Assembly (NCBI GenBank): GCA_029261965.1
Contig: JAJDAH010000363.1
Span: forward strand, 1-51,067
Source: Polyangiaceae bacterium
GTDB lineage: Bacteria > Myxococcota_A > Polyangia > Polyangiales > Polyangiaceae
DNA length: 51,067 nucleotides
Reading direction: 5' to 3'
Below are positions 33,033 through 42,500 of the stretch, piece by piece; the stretch's first letter is position 1, and each line of letters begins with the position of its first letter. Both the position numbers and the translations under genes were made by a program. The notes under the pieces were generated by a model. That model searched no databases. It saw only the letters and a list, made by a program, of their open reading frames with translations, and had not been told where the DNA came from.

Positions 33033-34178
33033 TCAGGGCACGCCGCAGTCCCGTGCGGTCACGTACGGGACGAGCTCCGCGCAGAGGGCAGTGCCTGGAT
33101 TGCACACGAGTGACGAGCACTCATTTCCCTCGTTGCACGCCGAGCCCCCCGGCTGGCCAGCGGCGCAAACGGGCGACGGAGTCGCCGCGACGTCGCAGTA
33201 CGCCCCGATGCCGCACTGGATGTCGAACCCGCCGACCAAGGCGCAAGAATCGCCAACGGGCGCTGCGGGCTGGCAGATGCCTTGAAACGGCGGCGTTCCG
33301 ACACCGATGTCAGCGGTGACGTCGCACCAGAGACCGGGCTCGCACAGAACCAGAGCGTCCGCGCCGGCGCCAACCTCGCAGGCGCCGCCCTCAGCGCGAA
33401 CGGTCGCCCGCCGGCAGGTGCCGAGCCCGATGAACTGCAGCAGTCCGCCGCAGGTGAACGACACGGTCGGATCCGTCGACTGGCGACAATCGGAATCCCG
33501 AGCGCAGGTTTGCCCTTGAGTCTTCTGCCCCTGGAAAATGAGACCGCACGCTCGCAGCGCGGCGAACTCTTCGAGTGTTTCCGCCGCGGTGGGCGTACAC
33601 GTCGAGAAGATCCGCTCGAGCCCGTCTTTGCACTCGTCGATGTGGGTCGGGTCGAAGGTTTTTTGCGTCGCGATGACGTCGGCGATGTCCATCGCGCAGT
33701 CGTCCAGGTAGTTCTGCCGGCAATCCGCCGGGATGAAACCGTGCGACGAGAGACAGCAGTCCTGGCGCGCGTCACACAAGAGATCCGCCGTCACGGCGCA
33801 GAAGTTGGTCAGGTCGAGCGTGCTGCCGAGGCCACCCATACCGCCCATGCCCGCCGACCCGGAGCTGCCAGCGCTGCCGCCCGCCCCGCCGCCGGTGCCG
33901 CCCGAGCCCGCAGCACCCGCTGAGCCACCGGACCCGCCGGACCCACCACCGGTGCCGCCGATGCCTGCGGACCCGCCGCCTGTACCGGAAGTGCCACCCG
34001 AACCGGAGCTGCCGCCCGTGGCGGACCCACCGCTGCCGCTCGCGCCGGCGGAGGCGTTTCCCGCTTGGCCGCCCGTTCCATCACCGTTGAACTCACTCCC
34101 ACTGCAGCCGACAGCGGCACCGAAAGCCGGTACCGCGAGCGCGAGCAGGGCGCGAGCAAGAAACCGAAGTTGCCCCAT
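33033..34178 (-). CDS. Gly-rich, Cys-rich lipoprotein
   Basis: 381 residues. Signal with lipid Cys in FGAAVGCSG, then a Gly/Ser/Thr linker of about 85 residues (GGSGGTSGTGG words). The C-terminal 270 residues carry about 24 Cys in motifs such as LLCDARQDCC, GQTCARDSDC, CEPGLWCD and ECSSLVCNP, resembling the Dickkopf-like or EB-type disulfide modules common on myxobacterial surface proteins. Function is unknown; a surface-exposed, disulfide-rich binding role is likely. ATG 34178 is chosen because it starts the signal peptide; the open frame upstream to 34385 has no signal and would overlap the neighbour. Confidence 0.78.
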   Translation of the reverse strand: MGQLRFLARALLALAVPAFGAAVGCSGSEFNGDGTGGQAGNASAGASGSGGSATGGSSGSGGTSGTGGGSAGIGGTGGGSGGSGGSAGAAGSGGTGGGAGGSAGSSGSAGMGGMGGLGSTLDLTNFCAVTADLLCDARQDCCLSSHGFIPADCRQNYLDDCAMDIADVIATQKTFDPTHIDECKDGLERIFSTCTPTAAETLEEFAALRACGLIFQGQKTQGQTCARDSDCRQSTDPTVSFTCGGLLQFIGLGTCRRATVRAEGGACEVGAGADALVLCEPGLWCDVTADIGVGTPPFQGICQPAAPVGDSCALVGGFDIQCGIGAYCDVAATPSPVCAAGQPGGSACNEGNECSSLVCNPGTALCAELVPYVTARDCGVP

Positions 34179-34344
34179 GGGGTCAAAGATTAACAGGAAA
34201 CCCCAGCGGAGGCCGCCTTCGGCAAGTGACCGAAAATCGGGCCGTTTCGCTAGGGCCGCCGGGCCGACCGCGAACCGCACCGTCCCCGATGTTCGCGGAC
34301 GCCGAGCGTGAAAGTGAGCGTGAGCCTGAGCGTTTCGGGACGGC

Positions 34345-35568
34345 TCAGAAGCCGAGAGCGCAGGTGATCCCGATGCCCGAGCCACCGACCGTGTAGTAGG
34401 TGCCCGAGAAGATGCACATCTCGTTGATCATGGCGGAGTCGCCAAAGGTCAGCCGGTTGTTGCTGAAGTTGTTGTACTGGCAGGCATAGTCGATCCGCGT
34501 TCCCGCTGGCATGAACAGCGGCGGATCGTACGGACGCGGCAGGGGCTCGTTCCACTCGGTGGTTTCGTAGAGGTGATCGCCCGTGGTCGCGGTCGCGACG
34601 AAGTGCGTTCCGTACTGATGCATGTGACTCACCCCACCGAGCAGATACGCATCGAACGGGATCGTGCAAGTGCCGCCGGCGTTGCCAGGAGAACGCGGCG
34701 CGATGTTGATCGACGGCTGGTTCGCGAACACCGAACCGGCCACGCCGGTGATCGTACCGGCCGGCACGTAGTCGAAGCTCACGGTGATGTCGACGTTGAT
34801 CGGAGCCGGCGTCGTGTTCAAGAAGTGCACGAGGATCCGGAGCCCCTGGTTGCCGCTCATTCGACGACCGACATCCGGCGGGTACTCGATTAGCTGCTGC
34901 GGCCGCGACGCGCCGTGAATCGTCGAAGCGAACTCGAGTCCGCTGCAATCCTCGGTACCGCCGTCGAAGTTGCCGTCGTGATAGAAAACGAACATGTGAT
35001 GCGAGCCGCCAGTCATGAACGACTCGCTGCGGATGACCTCGACGTCGGCGTTGCCGAACGGATTGGCGAAGTTCTGGCACTTGAAGACCTCGCCGCCGGG
35101 CTGAACCGGAACGGTGTTGAACGTGATCTGCGTGCTCTGAACGTTGGAGGGCGGCGGCATCATCGCGCCACCGGTCCCCATGTCCCCACCGACACCACCA
35201 GTGCCGATGTCTCCACCGGTTCCCGCTGTGCCTCCACCTGCGCCGCCAGCCGACGCGCCACCAGCTGATGCGCCGCCGGTTGCCGGGGCCGCGCCAGTGC
35301 CCGACGCGCCGCCGGTGTTCGAGCCACCGCCCGAGCCGCCGGTCTTGCACGCCTGCACACATGCGGTGACATCACCGGTGCCGCACACGCACTTGTCGAA
35401 GCAGTCGACGCAGCCCCCACACTGGGGAGCGGTCGAACAACCGGCCGGTGCCGTCGTCGAGCCCGTGGGCTCGCCTTGGTTCGTGTCCGGCGTAGTGCCG
35501 CCGCACGCCATGAGCAGCAGCGCGGAAAGAGAGAGAGTGGCCTTGGTGATCAGAGTCTGCAATTGCAT
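34345..35568 (-). CDS. Copper type II monooxygenase-like (PHM-like) lipoprotein
   Basis: 407 residues. Lipobox LLMAC (Cys 22), a small Cys cluster (CGGCVDCFDKCVCG, 50-63), a Gly/Thr-rich linker to about 135, then two jelly-roll halves of the peptidylglycine/dopamine monooxygenase fold. The copper ligands are all present: His-His 190-191 (GGSHHMFVF) and His 248 (ILVHFLN) for one copper, His 315 and 317 (SHMHQYGTHF) plus Met 384 (NEMCIF) for the other. It likely hydroxylates an unknown C-H substrate, or serves copper handling, at the cell surface. ATG 35568 begins the signal; the open frame to 35727 does not. It precedes the Cys-rich lipoprotein on the same strand. Confidence 0.82.
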   Translation of the reverse strand: MQLQTLITKATLSLSALLLMACGGTTPDTNQGEPTGSTTAPAGCSTAPQCGGCVDCFDKCVCGTGDVTACVQACKTGGSGGGSNTGGASGTGAAPATGGASAGGASAGGAGGGTAGTGGDIGTGGVGGDMGTGGAMMPPPSNVQSTQITFNTVPVQPGGEVFKCQNFANPFGNADVEVIRSESFMTGGSHHMFVFYHDGNFDGGTEDCSGLEFASTIHGASRPQQLIEYPPDVGRRMSGNQGLRILVHFLNTTPAPINVDITVSFDYVPAGTITGVAGSVFANQPSINIAPRSPGNAGGTCTIPFDAYLLGGVSHMHQYGTHFVATATTGDHLYETTEWNEPLPRPYDPPLFMPAGTRIDYACQYNNFSNNRLTFGDSAMINEMCIFSGTYYTVGGSGIGITCALGF

Positions 35569-35805
35569 CGAGATGTGCCTCCGCTTGAGGACTCCATGGT
35601 GGTCGCCCGGGCTCCCGCGCGGAACGTGAGAGCGGGTTTTTCTGGTGCGGTTTCGTCCTGGGCGAAATCTTCGATCGCGAGTGATACGGACGTGTTCGTC
35701 GCCGAATCGCCCCCTCGGACGCCGCATTCGGCGGTTTTCCTGCTACTCCGTGCGCACTTCGCGGATACGCTCGGTCTCGTTACACCATCTGGTGTCATTC
35801 ACCGG

Positions 35806-36408
35806 ATGGCTGAGCCGATGACTTGGACGCCGACACTCTTCCCCCTCGTCGCCGCGATGGCGATTTCTTGCGCGCCGTGTCCACGGAGCGCAGCACCCCC
35901 CGGACCGGCGCCATCCCGCGACGCCGCGATGCTACCGGCGGAGGTTCCGGACGAAGCCGCGGTGGCCGCCGTGCTCGACGACTGGCACGACGCTGCCGCG
36001 AGGGCGGACGAGACACGCTACTTCGATCACTTCACCGCCGACGCCGTGTTCCTCGGGACCGACGCCACCGAACGATGGAGCGTCGAGGCGTTCCGGAAGT
36101 ACGCGCACCCGCACTTTGCCAAGGGCAAGGCTTGGTCGTTTCGCGCCGCTAGGCGCACGATCGCGTTTTCTGCCCGGGGTGACTTGGCGTGGTTCGACGA
36201 AGATCTCGAGACGCCCAACCTCGGCCCGGCACGTGGCAGCGGGGTATTGCGGCGGGGCGACGATGGTCGCTGGAGGATCGCCCACTACAACTTGACGATC
36301 ACCGTGCCGAACGAAAAAATGGACGCCGTGAAGACGCTGCTCGAGGCGCCGACCGCACCGAGTGCAGCCGCACCAATAGCGGACGACCCCATCAAAGGTC
36401 GTCGCTGA
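35806..36408 (+). CDS. SnoaL-like (NTF2 fold) lipoprotein
   Basis: 200 residues. The signal ends in a lipobox (AMAISC). The folded part is the DUF4440/SnoaL-like NTF2 domain: VLDDWHDAAARADETRYFDH, FTADAVFLGTDATERWSVEA, FRKYAHPHF, and the ending GVLRRGDDGRWRIAHYNLTI. The family includes small-molecule binding proteins and some isomerases; catalytic residues cannot be assigned here. An ATG at 35818 is an alternative start. The space 35569-35805 upstream is divergent to the copper monooxygenase gene and holds no other gene. Confidence 0.82.
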   Translation: MAEPMTWTPTLFPLVAAMAISCAPCPRSAAPPGPAPSRDAAMLPAEVPDEAAVAAVLDDWHDAAARADETRYFDHFTADAVFLGTDATERWSVEAFRKYAHPHFAKGKAWSFRAARRTIAFSARGDLAWFDEDLETPNLGPARGSGVLRRGDDGRWRIAHYNLTITVPNEKMDAVKTLLEAPTAPSAAAPIADDPIKGRR

Positions 36409-36601
36409 GCCACGGCGACCGCGAGTGTTGGCTGGAGACGACGGCTGGACGTCGCTTCGGAACGACGGAAACGACCCGTGGCGCGCCGGAAACGTCAGAG
36501 TTCCAAGGCGATTTCGAACTTGCTAGTTGCGGCCCGCGGCTTGCACTCGAGGGGTGCACTTGGAGCGAGCGGACTAGCGATTCGCACGCCCTCTCCCCGC
36601 C

Positions 36602-37411
36602 ATGCAAAAGCACACCGTCCCGTCCCAGCAGCGTTTTTGGCTCGTCTCCCCCCGTTCCGTCATCCCAATGAACCGGACGCAGGTTCTGATCGGTCGATCC
36701 CCCGATTGTCAGATCATCGCCGATGACGAGCTCATCTCGCGCCACCACGCACGGGTGACCGTCGGTTTTCGCTCGCTGACCATCGAAGATCTCGCAAGCT
36801 CGAACGGAACCTTCGTCGACGGCGTCGCCGTCACCGAGCCTCGGGAGCTCCGCGGCGGCGAGCTCGTGGCGGTCGGCAGCCAGCTGTACAAGGTGTTCAC
36901 GGGAACGACCGCGCCACGTTTGGCGGCGCAGACCACGCAGGATCTCCCATCCTACCGGCGCCCTCTCTTGAAGGGCGATCGGGCGGAAATGCCAACACGA
37001 TCCGACGAATCGTCGCCGGCCACGGTGGCCAAGAACCCGGGCTCGTTGATCCCCATCATGGAGACACTGCACGAAGAAGCCGTGCTCTACGGAAACGTCG
37101 ATCTCCACCTCGCCCGCGGTGCGGCGCTCCAAGCGCTCGAGTGGGCGATCGCCGAACGGTCGAGCAAGTGGATCGACTACGTGGTTCGTCTGTACCGGGC
37201 GATCGCGCAACCGATGCCTTCGCGCGTGCTCGACGGACTCGAGGTTGCACACTGGCAACTCGGCATCGACGGAAGCGAGCTGCTGCGCGAGTATGCGGAC
37301 ACCCTCCGGAAAACCCGAGGCACATCAACCGAAGCAAAGGCCGCGTACCGACGTGTGGCTTCGTTGCTCGGTGGCAACCAAGCCGTGGACGTTCTGCTCG
37401 CCGGCGAGTGA
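36602..37411 (+). CDS. FHA domain protein
   Basis: 269 residues. The forkhead-associated domain (about 25-100) has the phosphothreonine-binding signature LIGRSPDCQIIADDE, ISRHHARVTV, SSNGTFVDG. A low-complexity linker follows, then a helical C-terminal region (LHEEAVLYGNVDLHLARGAA, WIDYVVRLYRAIAQ) of unknown fold. It should bind threonine-phosphorylated partners and so could read the output of the Ser/Thr kinases in this region; no direct link can be seen. No clear ribosome site precedes ATG 36602; ATG 36668 (MNRTQVLIGRS) is an alternative. The 193 bases upstream hold nothing recognisable. Confidence 0.86.
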   Translation: MQKHTVPSQQRFWLVSPRSVIPMNRTQVLIGRSPDCQIIADDELISRHHARVTVGFRSLTIEDLASSNGTFVDGVAVTEPRELRGGELVAVGSQLYKVFTGTTAPRLAAQTTQDLPSYRRPLLKGDRAEMPTRSDESSPATVAKNPGSLIPIMETLHEEAVLYGNVDLHLARGAALQALEWAIAERSSKWIDYVVRLYRAIAQPMPSRVLDGLEVAHWQLGIDGSELLREYADTLRKTRGTSTEAKAAYRRVASLLGGNQAVDVLLAGE

Positions 37412-37506
37412 GCGCGTGCAGACTCGATGCGCCGGCGCGCTCACCGGCCGTCGTCACCACGGCTTTGCGCTACCGGTCCGTCGCGCGATATGCCACGGTC
37501 GTCGGC

Positions 37507-38031
37507 ATGCGCTCCGTCAAGCGACTCGCGCTCGCGCTCGCCTTCGGGGCGGTGGCGGTTGCCTGTATCGAAGATGCGGCACCGGTACGCTATCCACCGC
37601 CGCCGCCACCCCAGCCGATGCCGCCGCCGCCACAAGCTCCGCCCCCGGCGGGCCCGGTGGCGCCCGCACCGCCGCCACAAGCCGGGCGAGTCGAGCTCAG
37701 CCCGGCGATGCTGGTCGGCGGCAAGGGGCTGAACGACGCCGCGCTCGACCAGGCGACGGACGCGTTCATTGCCTCGTTCAACGCCGGCGTCGGTCTCTTC
37801 CGTGAGTGTTACGCGCCAGCACTCGCCAAGAACCCGGCGCTGGCTGGAAACTTCACCGCGAAGGTGATCATCGGCGCCGACGCGCGGGTCATCGACGTGC
37901 AACTTCAGAAGGTGGAGATCGCCGACCCACAGCTGGTCAACTGCAGCGTCGCAGTCTTGCACCGGCTCTCCTACGCGCGCCCGGGGGGCGAAATGTTCGG
38001 CGCCGATGCCATCGTCGTGTTCAAGCCGTAG
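37507..38031 (+). CDS. Lipoprotein with AgmX/PglI-like C-terminal module
   Basis: 174 residues. Lipobox FGAVAVAC, then a Pro-rich linker (PPPPPPQPMPPPPQ). The C-terminal 110 residues carry the myxobacterial AgmX/TonB-C-like pattern: a helix with Cys (FRECYAPALAKNPALAGNFT), a strand AKVIIGADARVIDVQLQ and a second Cys in QLVNCSVAVLHRL. AgmX relatives are linked to gliding motility and periplasmic scaffolds in Myxococcus; that role is not shown here. Its stop is 11 bases before the next lipoprotein start, so the two are likely cotranscribed. The longer open frame upstream (from 37141) lacks a signal and was not used. Confidence 0.78.
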   Translation: MRSVKRLALALAFGAVAVACIEDAAPVRYPPPPPPQPMPPPPQAPPPAGPVAPAPPPQAGRVELSPAMLVGGKGLNDAALDQATDAFIASFNAGVGLFRECYAPALAKNPALAGNFTAKVIIGADARVIDVQLQKVEIADPQLVNCSVAVLHRLSYARPGGEMFGADAIVVFKP

Positions 38032-38042
38032 ACTGGGACCCG

Positions 38043-38576
38043 ATGATCGACCTGAAGCCCGCGCTCGTTCTTTTCGCCACGACTGGTCTCCTAGCCTCCA
38101 GCGCGTGCCAGCTCGTGACCGTGCCCCCGGCCCCGGCTCCTGGCGCTAGCGCCGCCCCGGCAGGCACCTCGGCGCCAGCGTCGGGTTCCGGCGCATCGGC
38201 ACCAACAGAAACGGCATCGGCAAGCGACTCGCCTACCCCGCAAGACAACTTGCCGACGAGCCAAGGGGTTGACCCGCATCCGCCGCCCGCCACCGCCGCC
38301 GCCGCCGGATCGAGCTCCGGGAAGGTGACCTCGGACTGCAAGCTCGGCGGCAAGCAGCTGTGGGGAAATATTCAAATTGTCGACGCCTTCCCCGACATCA
38401 AAGTTCAGGTGGTCAGCGCATTCCCGGACATCAAAGTCAAAAAGGTGACCGCGTTCCCGGACTCGTGTGGAAAGTGGAAGTTCGTCGACGCCTTTCCCGA
38501 CCTGAAGATCAAGTATGTCGGCGCCTTCCCCGATCTGAAGGTGAAGTACGTCGATGCTTTCCCCGGCTTGCCCTGA
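38043..38576 (+). CDS. Lipoprotein with six AFPD/AFPG repeats, possible 7(1) septoil knot domain
   Basis: 177 residues. Signal with lipid Cys 22 (ASSACQL), then an Ala/Pro/Ser linker to about 95. Residues 99-177 are a strikingly regular domain: six copies of V-x-AFP[DG] at 115, 126, 137, 150, 161 and 172. Spacing is 11 residues within each triplet and 13 between triplets, and the strands between copies alternate Lys and hydrophobic residues (IKVQVVSAFPD, LKIKYVGAFPD). Cys 99 and Cys 142 could form a disulfide. From memory this pattern fits the 7(1) septoil knot (Septknot) family, a deeply knotted beta domain of unknown function; that assignment needs a profile search. The start ATG 38043 follows the preceding lipoprotein gene by 11 bases. 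Confidence 0.75.
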   Translation: MIDLKPALVLFATTGLLASSACQLVTVPPAPAPGASAAPAGTSAPASGSGASAPTETASASDSPTPQDNLPTSQGVDPHPPPATAAAAGSSSGKVTSDCKLGGKQLWGNIQIVDAFPDIKVQVVSAFPDIKVKKVTAFPDSCGKWKFVDAFPDLKIKYVGAFPDLKVKYVDAFPGLP

Positions 38577-38601
38577 GCCAGCCGGTACCTAGACATCGTC
38601 G

Positions 38602-39555
38602 ATGACGGCAGACGCTCGAGGCGTGCTCGCCGCGGCAGCCACGGCCTTCTGCTGGGCTCTGACCGCCTTCTACTTCAGTCGCGCGGCGCGACGAATCGGG
38701 CACCTGCACGTCAACCAGATCCGCTTGCTGATCGCGTGTGGCCTGTTGCTGGTCGGGTGCGCGGCGTTCGGCGCTTTCGGCCCCGCGTCTTGGCCGCAGC
38801 TAGGGCTGCTCGGTCTTTCAGGCCTCATCGGTCTGACCCTGGGCGACACTGCGCTCTTTTGGGCGCTACGAATCATCGGACCGCGGCGTGGCAGCTTGCT
38901 CATGGCGCTCGCGCCGGGGTTCGCCGCGGTCCTCATGGTCCCGCTGTTGAGCGAGTCGCTGAGCATCGCGGGTGTCGCCGGCATGGGGCTCACCCTCGGC
39001 GGCGTCGCGTGGGTCATCCGGGAGCGTGCTCAACCCGGAGAGGTGCAAGGCAACGCGAGCCTGGGCGTGGTGCTCGGCGTGCTCGCAGCGATCGGGCAAG
39101 CTGCGGGGCTAGTGCTCGCCAAAGCCGGTCTCGGTGCTGCGCCGAGCGGATCGTGGCTGGCCGAGTCGGTGGGTGACTCCGAGCTCATGCACCCGCTGTA
39201 CGGCACGCTCGTCCGGATGGTCGTCGCTGCCGCCGTGTTGTCGACCTACGGCGTGCTCAGCGGCTCGATCCGAGACACGGTTCGGGCGCTTCGGGATCGC
39301 GACGGCATGCGCTGGACCATACGTGGCGCGATCTTCGGGCCCGTGCTGGGAGTGTCGCTCAGCTTGGCGGCGGTCAGCTGGACGAACACCGCCGTCGCCG
39401 CCACCATCATGGCAACGTCCCCGGTCGTGGTCATCCCGGTCATCTGGTTGGCCGACAGGCAAAGAGCGAGCGCGCGCGCCATCGCCGGTTCACTCGTGGC
39501 CATCGCGGGCGTCGCGGTGCTCACCTGGCGAGATCGCATCGCCGCGCTCTTTTGA
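38602..39555 (+). CDS. EamA/DMT family transporter
   Basis: 317 residues with about ten hydrophobic helices in two EamA repeats, the layout of drug/metabolite transporters. Family words: TAFCWALTAFYFSRAARRIG at the N-terminus, GLTLGDTALFWALRIIGPRR in the first repeat, and ATIMATSPVVVIPVIWLADR with VAIAGVAVLTWRDR at the end of the second. Such proteins export amino acids, nucleotide sugars or other small molecules; the substrate is not predictable. It starts 25 bases after the knot-like lipoprotein gene. Its stop opens an 11-bp tandem duplication (39554-39575) in the 42-base convergent gap. Confidence 0.88.
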   Translation: MTADARGVLAAAATAFCWALTAFYFSRAARRIGHLHVNQIRLLIACGLLLVGCAAFGAFGPASWPQLGLLGLSGLIGLTLGDTALFWALRIIGPRRGSLLMALAPGFAAVLMVPLLSESLSIAGVAGMGLTLGGVAWVIRERAQPGEVQGNASLGVVLGVLAAIGQAAGLVLAKAGLGAAPSGSWLAESVGDSELMHPLYGTLVRMVVAAAVLSTYGVLSGSIRDTVRALRDRDGMRWTIRGAIFGPVLGVSLSLAAVSWTNTAVAATIMATSPVVVIPVIWLADRQRASARAIAGSLVAIAGVAVLTWRDRIAALF

Positions 39556-39597
39556 CAGCCGAAGGACAGCCGAAGCTTTGACCGCCGGAGCGCCCTC

Positions 39598-42500
39598 TCA
39601 GGGGAGGCCTACGACCGGTACCGGCGCCGTCCTCATTGTGCTCGTTCCGTCGCCGAGCTTGCCAAACGTGTTCAAACCCCAGCAGTAGACCGTGCCCGAA
39701 CGAGTCGTGGCGCACGTGTGCTCGTGACCGGCACCCACCCGCACCGCGTTGGCGACCGTGCTGACCGCCACAGGCGTCGGCGAAGTTCCGCTCGTGCTGC
39801 CGCCGTTGCCGACGCGGCCGAGGCTCCGGTCGCCCCAACAGACCACGCCGCCGGTCGCCCGGACAGCGCACGAATGCACCAGTCCCGCTGAGATCCAGGT
39901 GGCGTCGCTCAGGCCACTCACCTGCGTCGGCACCGCTTGCACGCCCGAGGCCGAACCGCCGTCGCCGAGACGACTCTGGGTGCGGTGGCCCCAACACCAC
40001 GCGGTGCCGTTCTGCAGAACCGCACAGCTGTGCTCGAAGCCGGCGGAAACCTGCTTGGCATTCGTCAGGTTCATCACCGGCACAGGCACGTTCGACTCCC
40101 CCGAGGTGTCGTTGTCTCCGAGCCGCCCGAGGTTTTGGTCACCCCAGCACATGATCTGCCCGTTGGCCCTCACGGCGCACGTGTGCGTGAAGCCTGCCGA
40201 AACTTGAACGCCGTCGGTGATGCCGGACACGGTGACCGGCACGTTCGAGCTTCCCGACGATGAAGCATCCCCGAGCCGACCCTGGCTGCGCGTTCCCCAA
40301 CACACGATCGTTCCACCCTGCCGAACCGCGCAGGCGTGGGTGTTGCCGGCAGAAACCTGCACCGCGTCGGTCAGTCCACTGACCACGACGGGGGTCGAGC
40401 TGCTGCCCGACGTGCTGCCTCCGTCACCCAGTTGCCCGGAGATCCGGTGACCCCAACAGGACACCGTGCCTCCGAGATGCACACCACAGCTGAAGGCGAG
40501 GTCGTCGTTGCCGTGGCAGCCCATTTCGATGACGTCGTTGGTCGCGACGATCGACTGAACGGGCGTGGAGCTCGAGGTTCCCGTGCCGTTTCCGAGCCGA
40601 CCGAACAAGTTGTAGCCCCAGCAATACGCGTTGCCCCCCGACTGAGAATGGCACGAGTGGAACAGGCCCGCCGAAACGGTCGGCGGTCGCACGCAAGTGC
40701 CACCGTTGCAGATCGACGTCACGCCGGAGCAAACGTTCGAGCAGCTGCCGCATCGCGCGTCGTCGATGTCGGTGTTGGCCTCGCAACCGTTGTTGGGGTT
40801 GCCGTCGCAATCCATCCAACCCGGGTCACAAACGGGCACGCACGTGGCACCGGCGCACGACGTCGTACCGTGAGCGTTCGTGCAACCCGCACCGCAAGTC
40901 CCGCAATTGTCGACGTCGGTATCGAGATCGACTTCGCAGCCGTTGCTCGCCGTCGTATCGCAATCTTCGAAGTTACCGTTGCACGAGAAGCCGCACATCG
41001 CGCCCGCACAGAAGCGCGTGGCGTTCGCGCGAGTCGGACAGCCGTTGTTGCAGGCACCACAGTTGTCGGGGTCCACCGAATTGTCGACGCAGGCGCCGTT
41101 GCACTGCGCCAGCCCTGGATTGCACAACACGCCGCACTGGCTGCCTTGGCACGTGCGCGTACCCCCTGGGGGGCTCGGACATTGGGTGTCGCAGGCGCCG
41201 CAGTTGTCGAGATCCGTGGCGGTGTCCACACAGGTCGACCCGCACTTGGTGAGACCAGGATCGCACATGAATCCGCACATGGATCCCGAGCACGTCGCCG
41301 TGGAGTTGGCCGGTGGTGTGCACGCGACGCCGCACATGCCGCAGTGCGCCGGATCACTCGTGGTGTCCACGCAGGAGCCACTGCAGTTCGTCTCGGCCCC
41401 GGTGCACGAGACGGCGCAGGTGCCGTTGGAACAGACTTCGGCGCCCATGCAAGCATTCGAGCACGAACCGCAATTGGCGAGATCTGTCTGCACGTCCACG
41501 CACGCCCCGCCGCACTCGGTGAATCCCGAGCTGCACAGGATGCCGCAGCTGCCGTTGTTGCACGTGGCAAAACCCGCCGTCGGAGCGGGACACGCGTTGC
41601 CGCAGCTGCCGCAGTTCTGAACGTCGCTCGTCGTGTTCTCGCAGACTCCGCTGCAGTCTTCGAACCCCGTGTCACACGCGATACCGCAGCTACTGGCGGC
41701 GCACGTGGCGGCACCGCTGGTCGGGGAGCTGCACGCCATGGCGCACGCCCCGCAGTGAGCGGGGTCCGTAACCGTGTCGACGCACGCGCCGCTGCAGTTC
41801 TCGAGCCCCGCGCCGCACATCGCCCCGCACGACCCGAGGGCGCAAACCTCTCCCGCGCTGCATGCGTCCCCGCAGCCACCGCAATGCATCGGATTCGACG
41901 ACAAACTGACGCATTCCTGCCCGCACTTCACGAAACCCGGGTCGCAGGTGACGTCGCACATCGAGTCGTCGCAGACGGCGTTGCCGTTCGCTGGTGCGTC
42001 GCACGTGTTGTCGCAGCCGCCGCAGTTCTGCGGACTCGACGTCGTGTCGACGCAAGCGCTACCGCAAATCGTGAACCCTTGGTCGCAGGCTACGCTGCAC
42101 GTGCTGGACGTGCACACGGCCTGACCGTTAGTAGGAGCCGCACAGGCGTTTCCACACACACCGCAGTGGTCGACGGTTCGAGTGACGTCGACGCAGGACG
42201 CGGCACAATTCGTCAGGCCGGCGGGGCAAGCATCCAAGCAGCTGCCGAGCCCGCAGACTTTGGTCGGGGCACACGCGTTGCCACATACGCCGCAGTTGTC
42301 GGGATCCGCTTGAAGATCGGCGCAGCGCGCCAGACATTCGTCGAACCCGGAGTCGCAAACGACCCCGCACCCTCCACCAGCGCAAGCTGGCGCGCCGTTT
42401 GCGACAGGCGGGCATTGGTTCGCACATCCGCCGCAGTTACCGGGATCGATCTGAGAGTCCAAACACTCCTGACCGCACCGCTGGAACGCTCCGCAAACGA

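Noticed and set aside
34179-34385. Upstream extension of the Cys-rich lipoprotein
   Set aside because: It would bury the signal peptide and overlap the copper monooxygenase gene; the lipobox sits correctly with the 34178 start.
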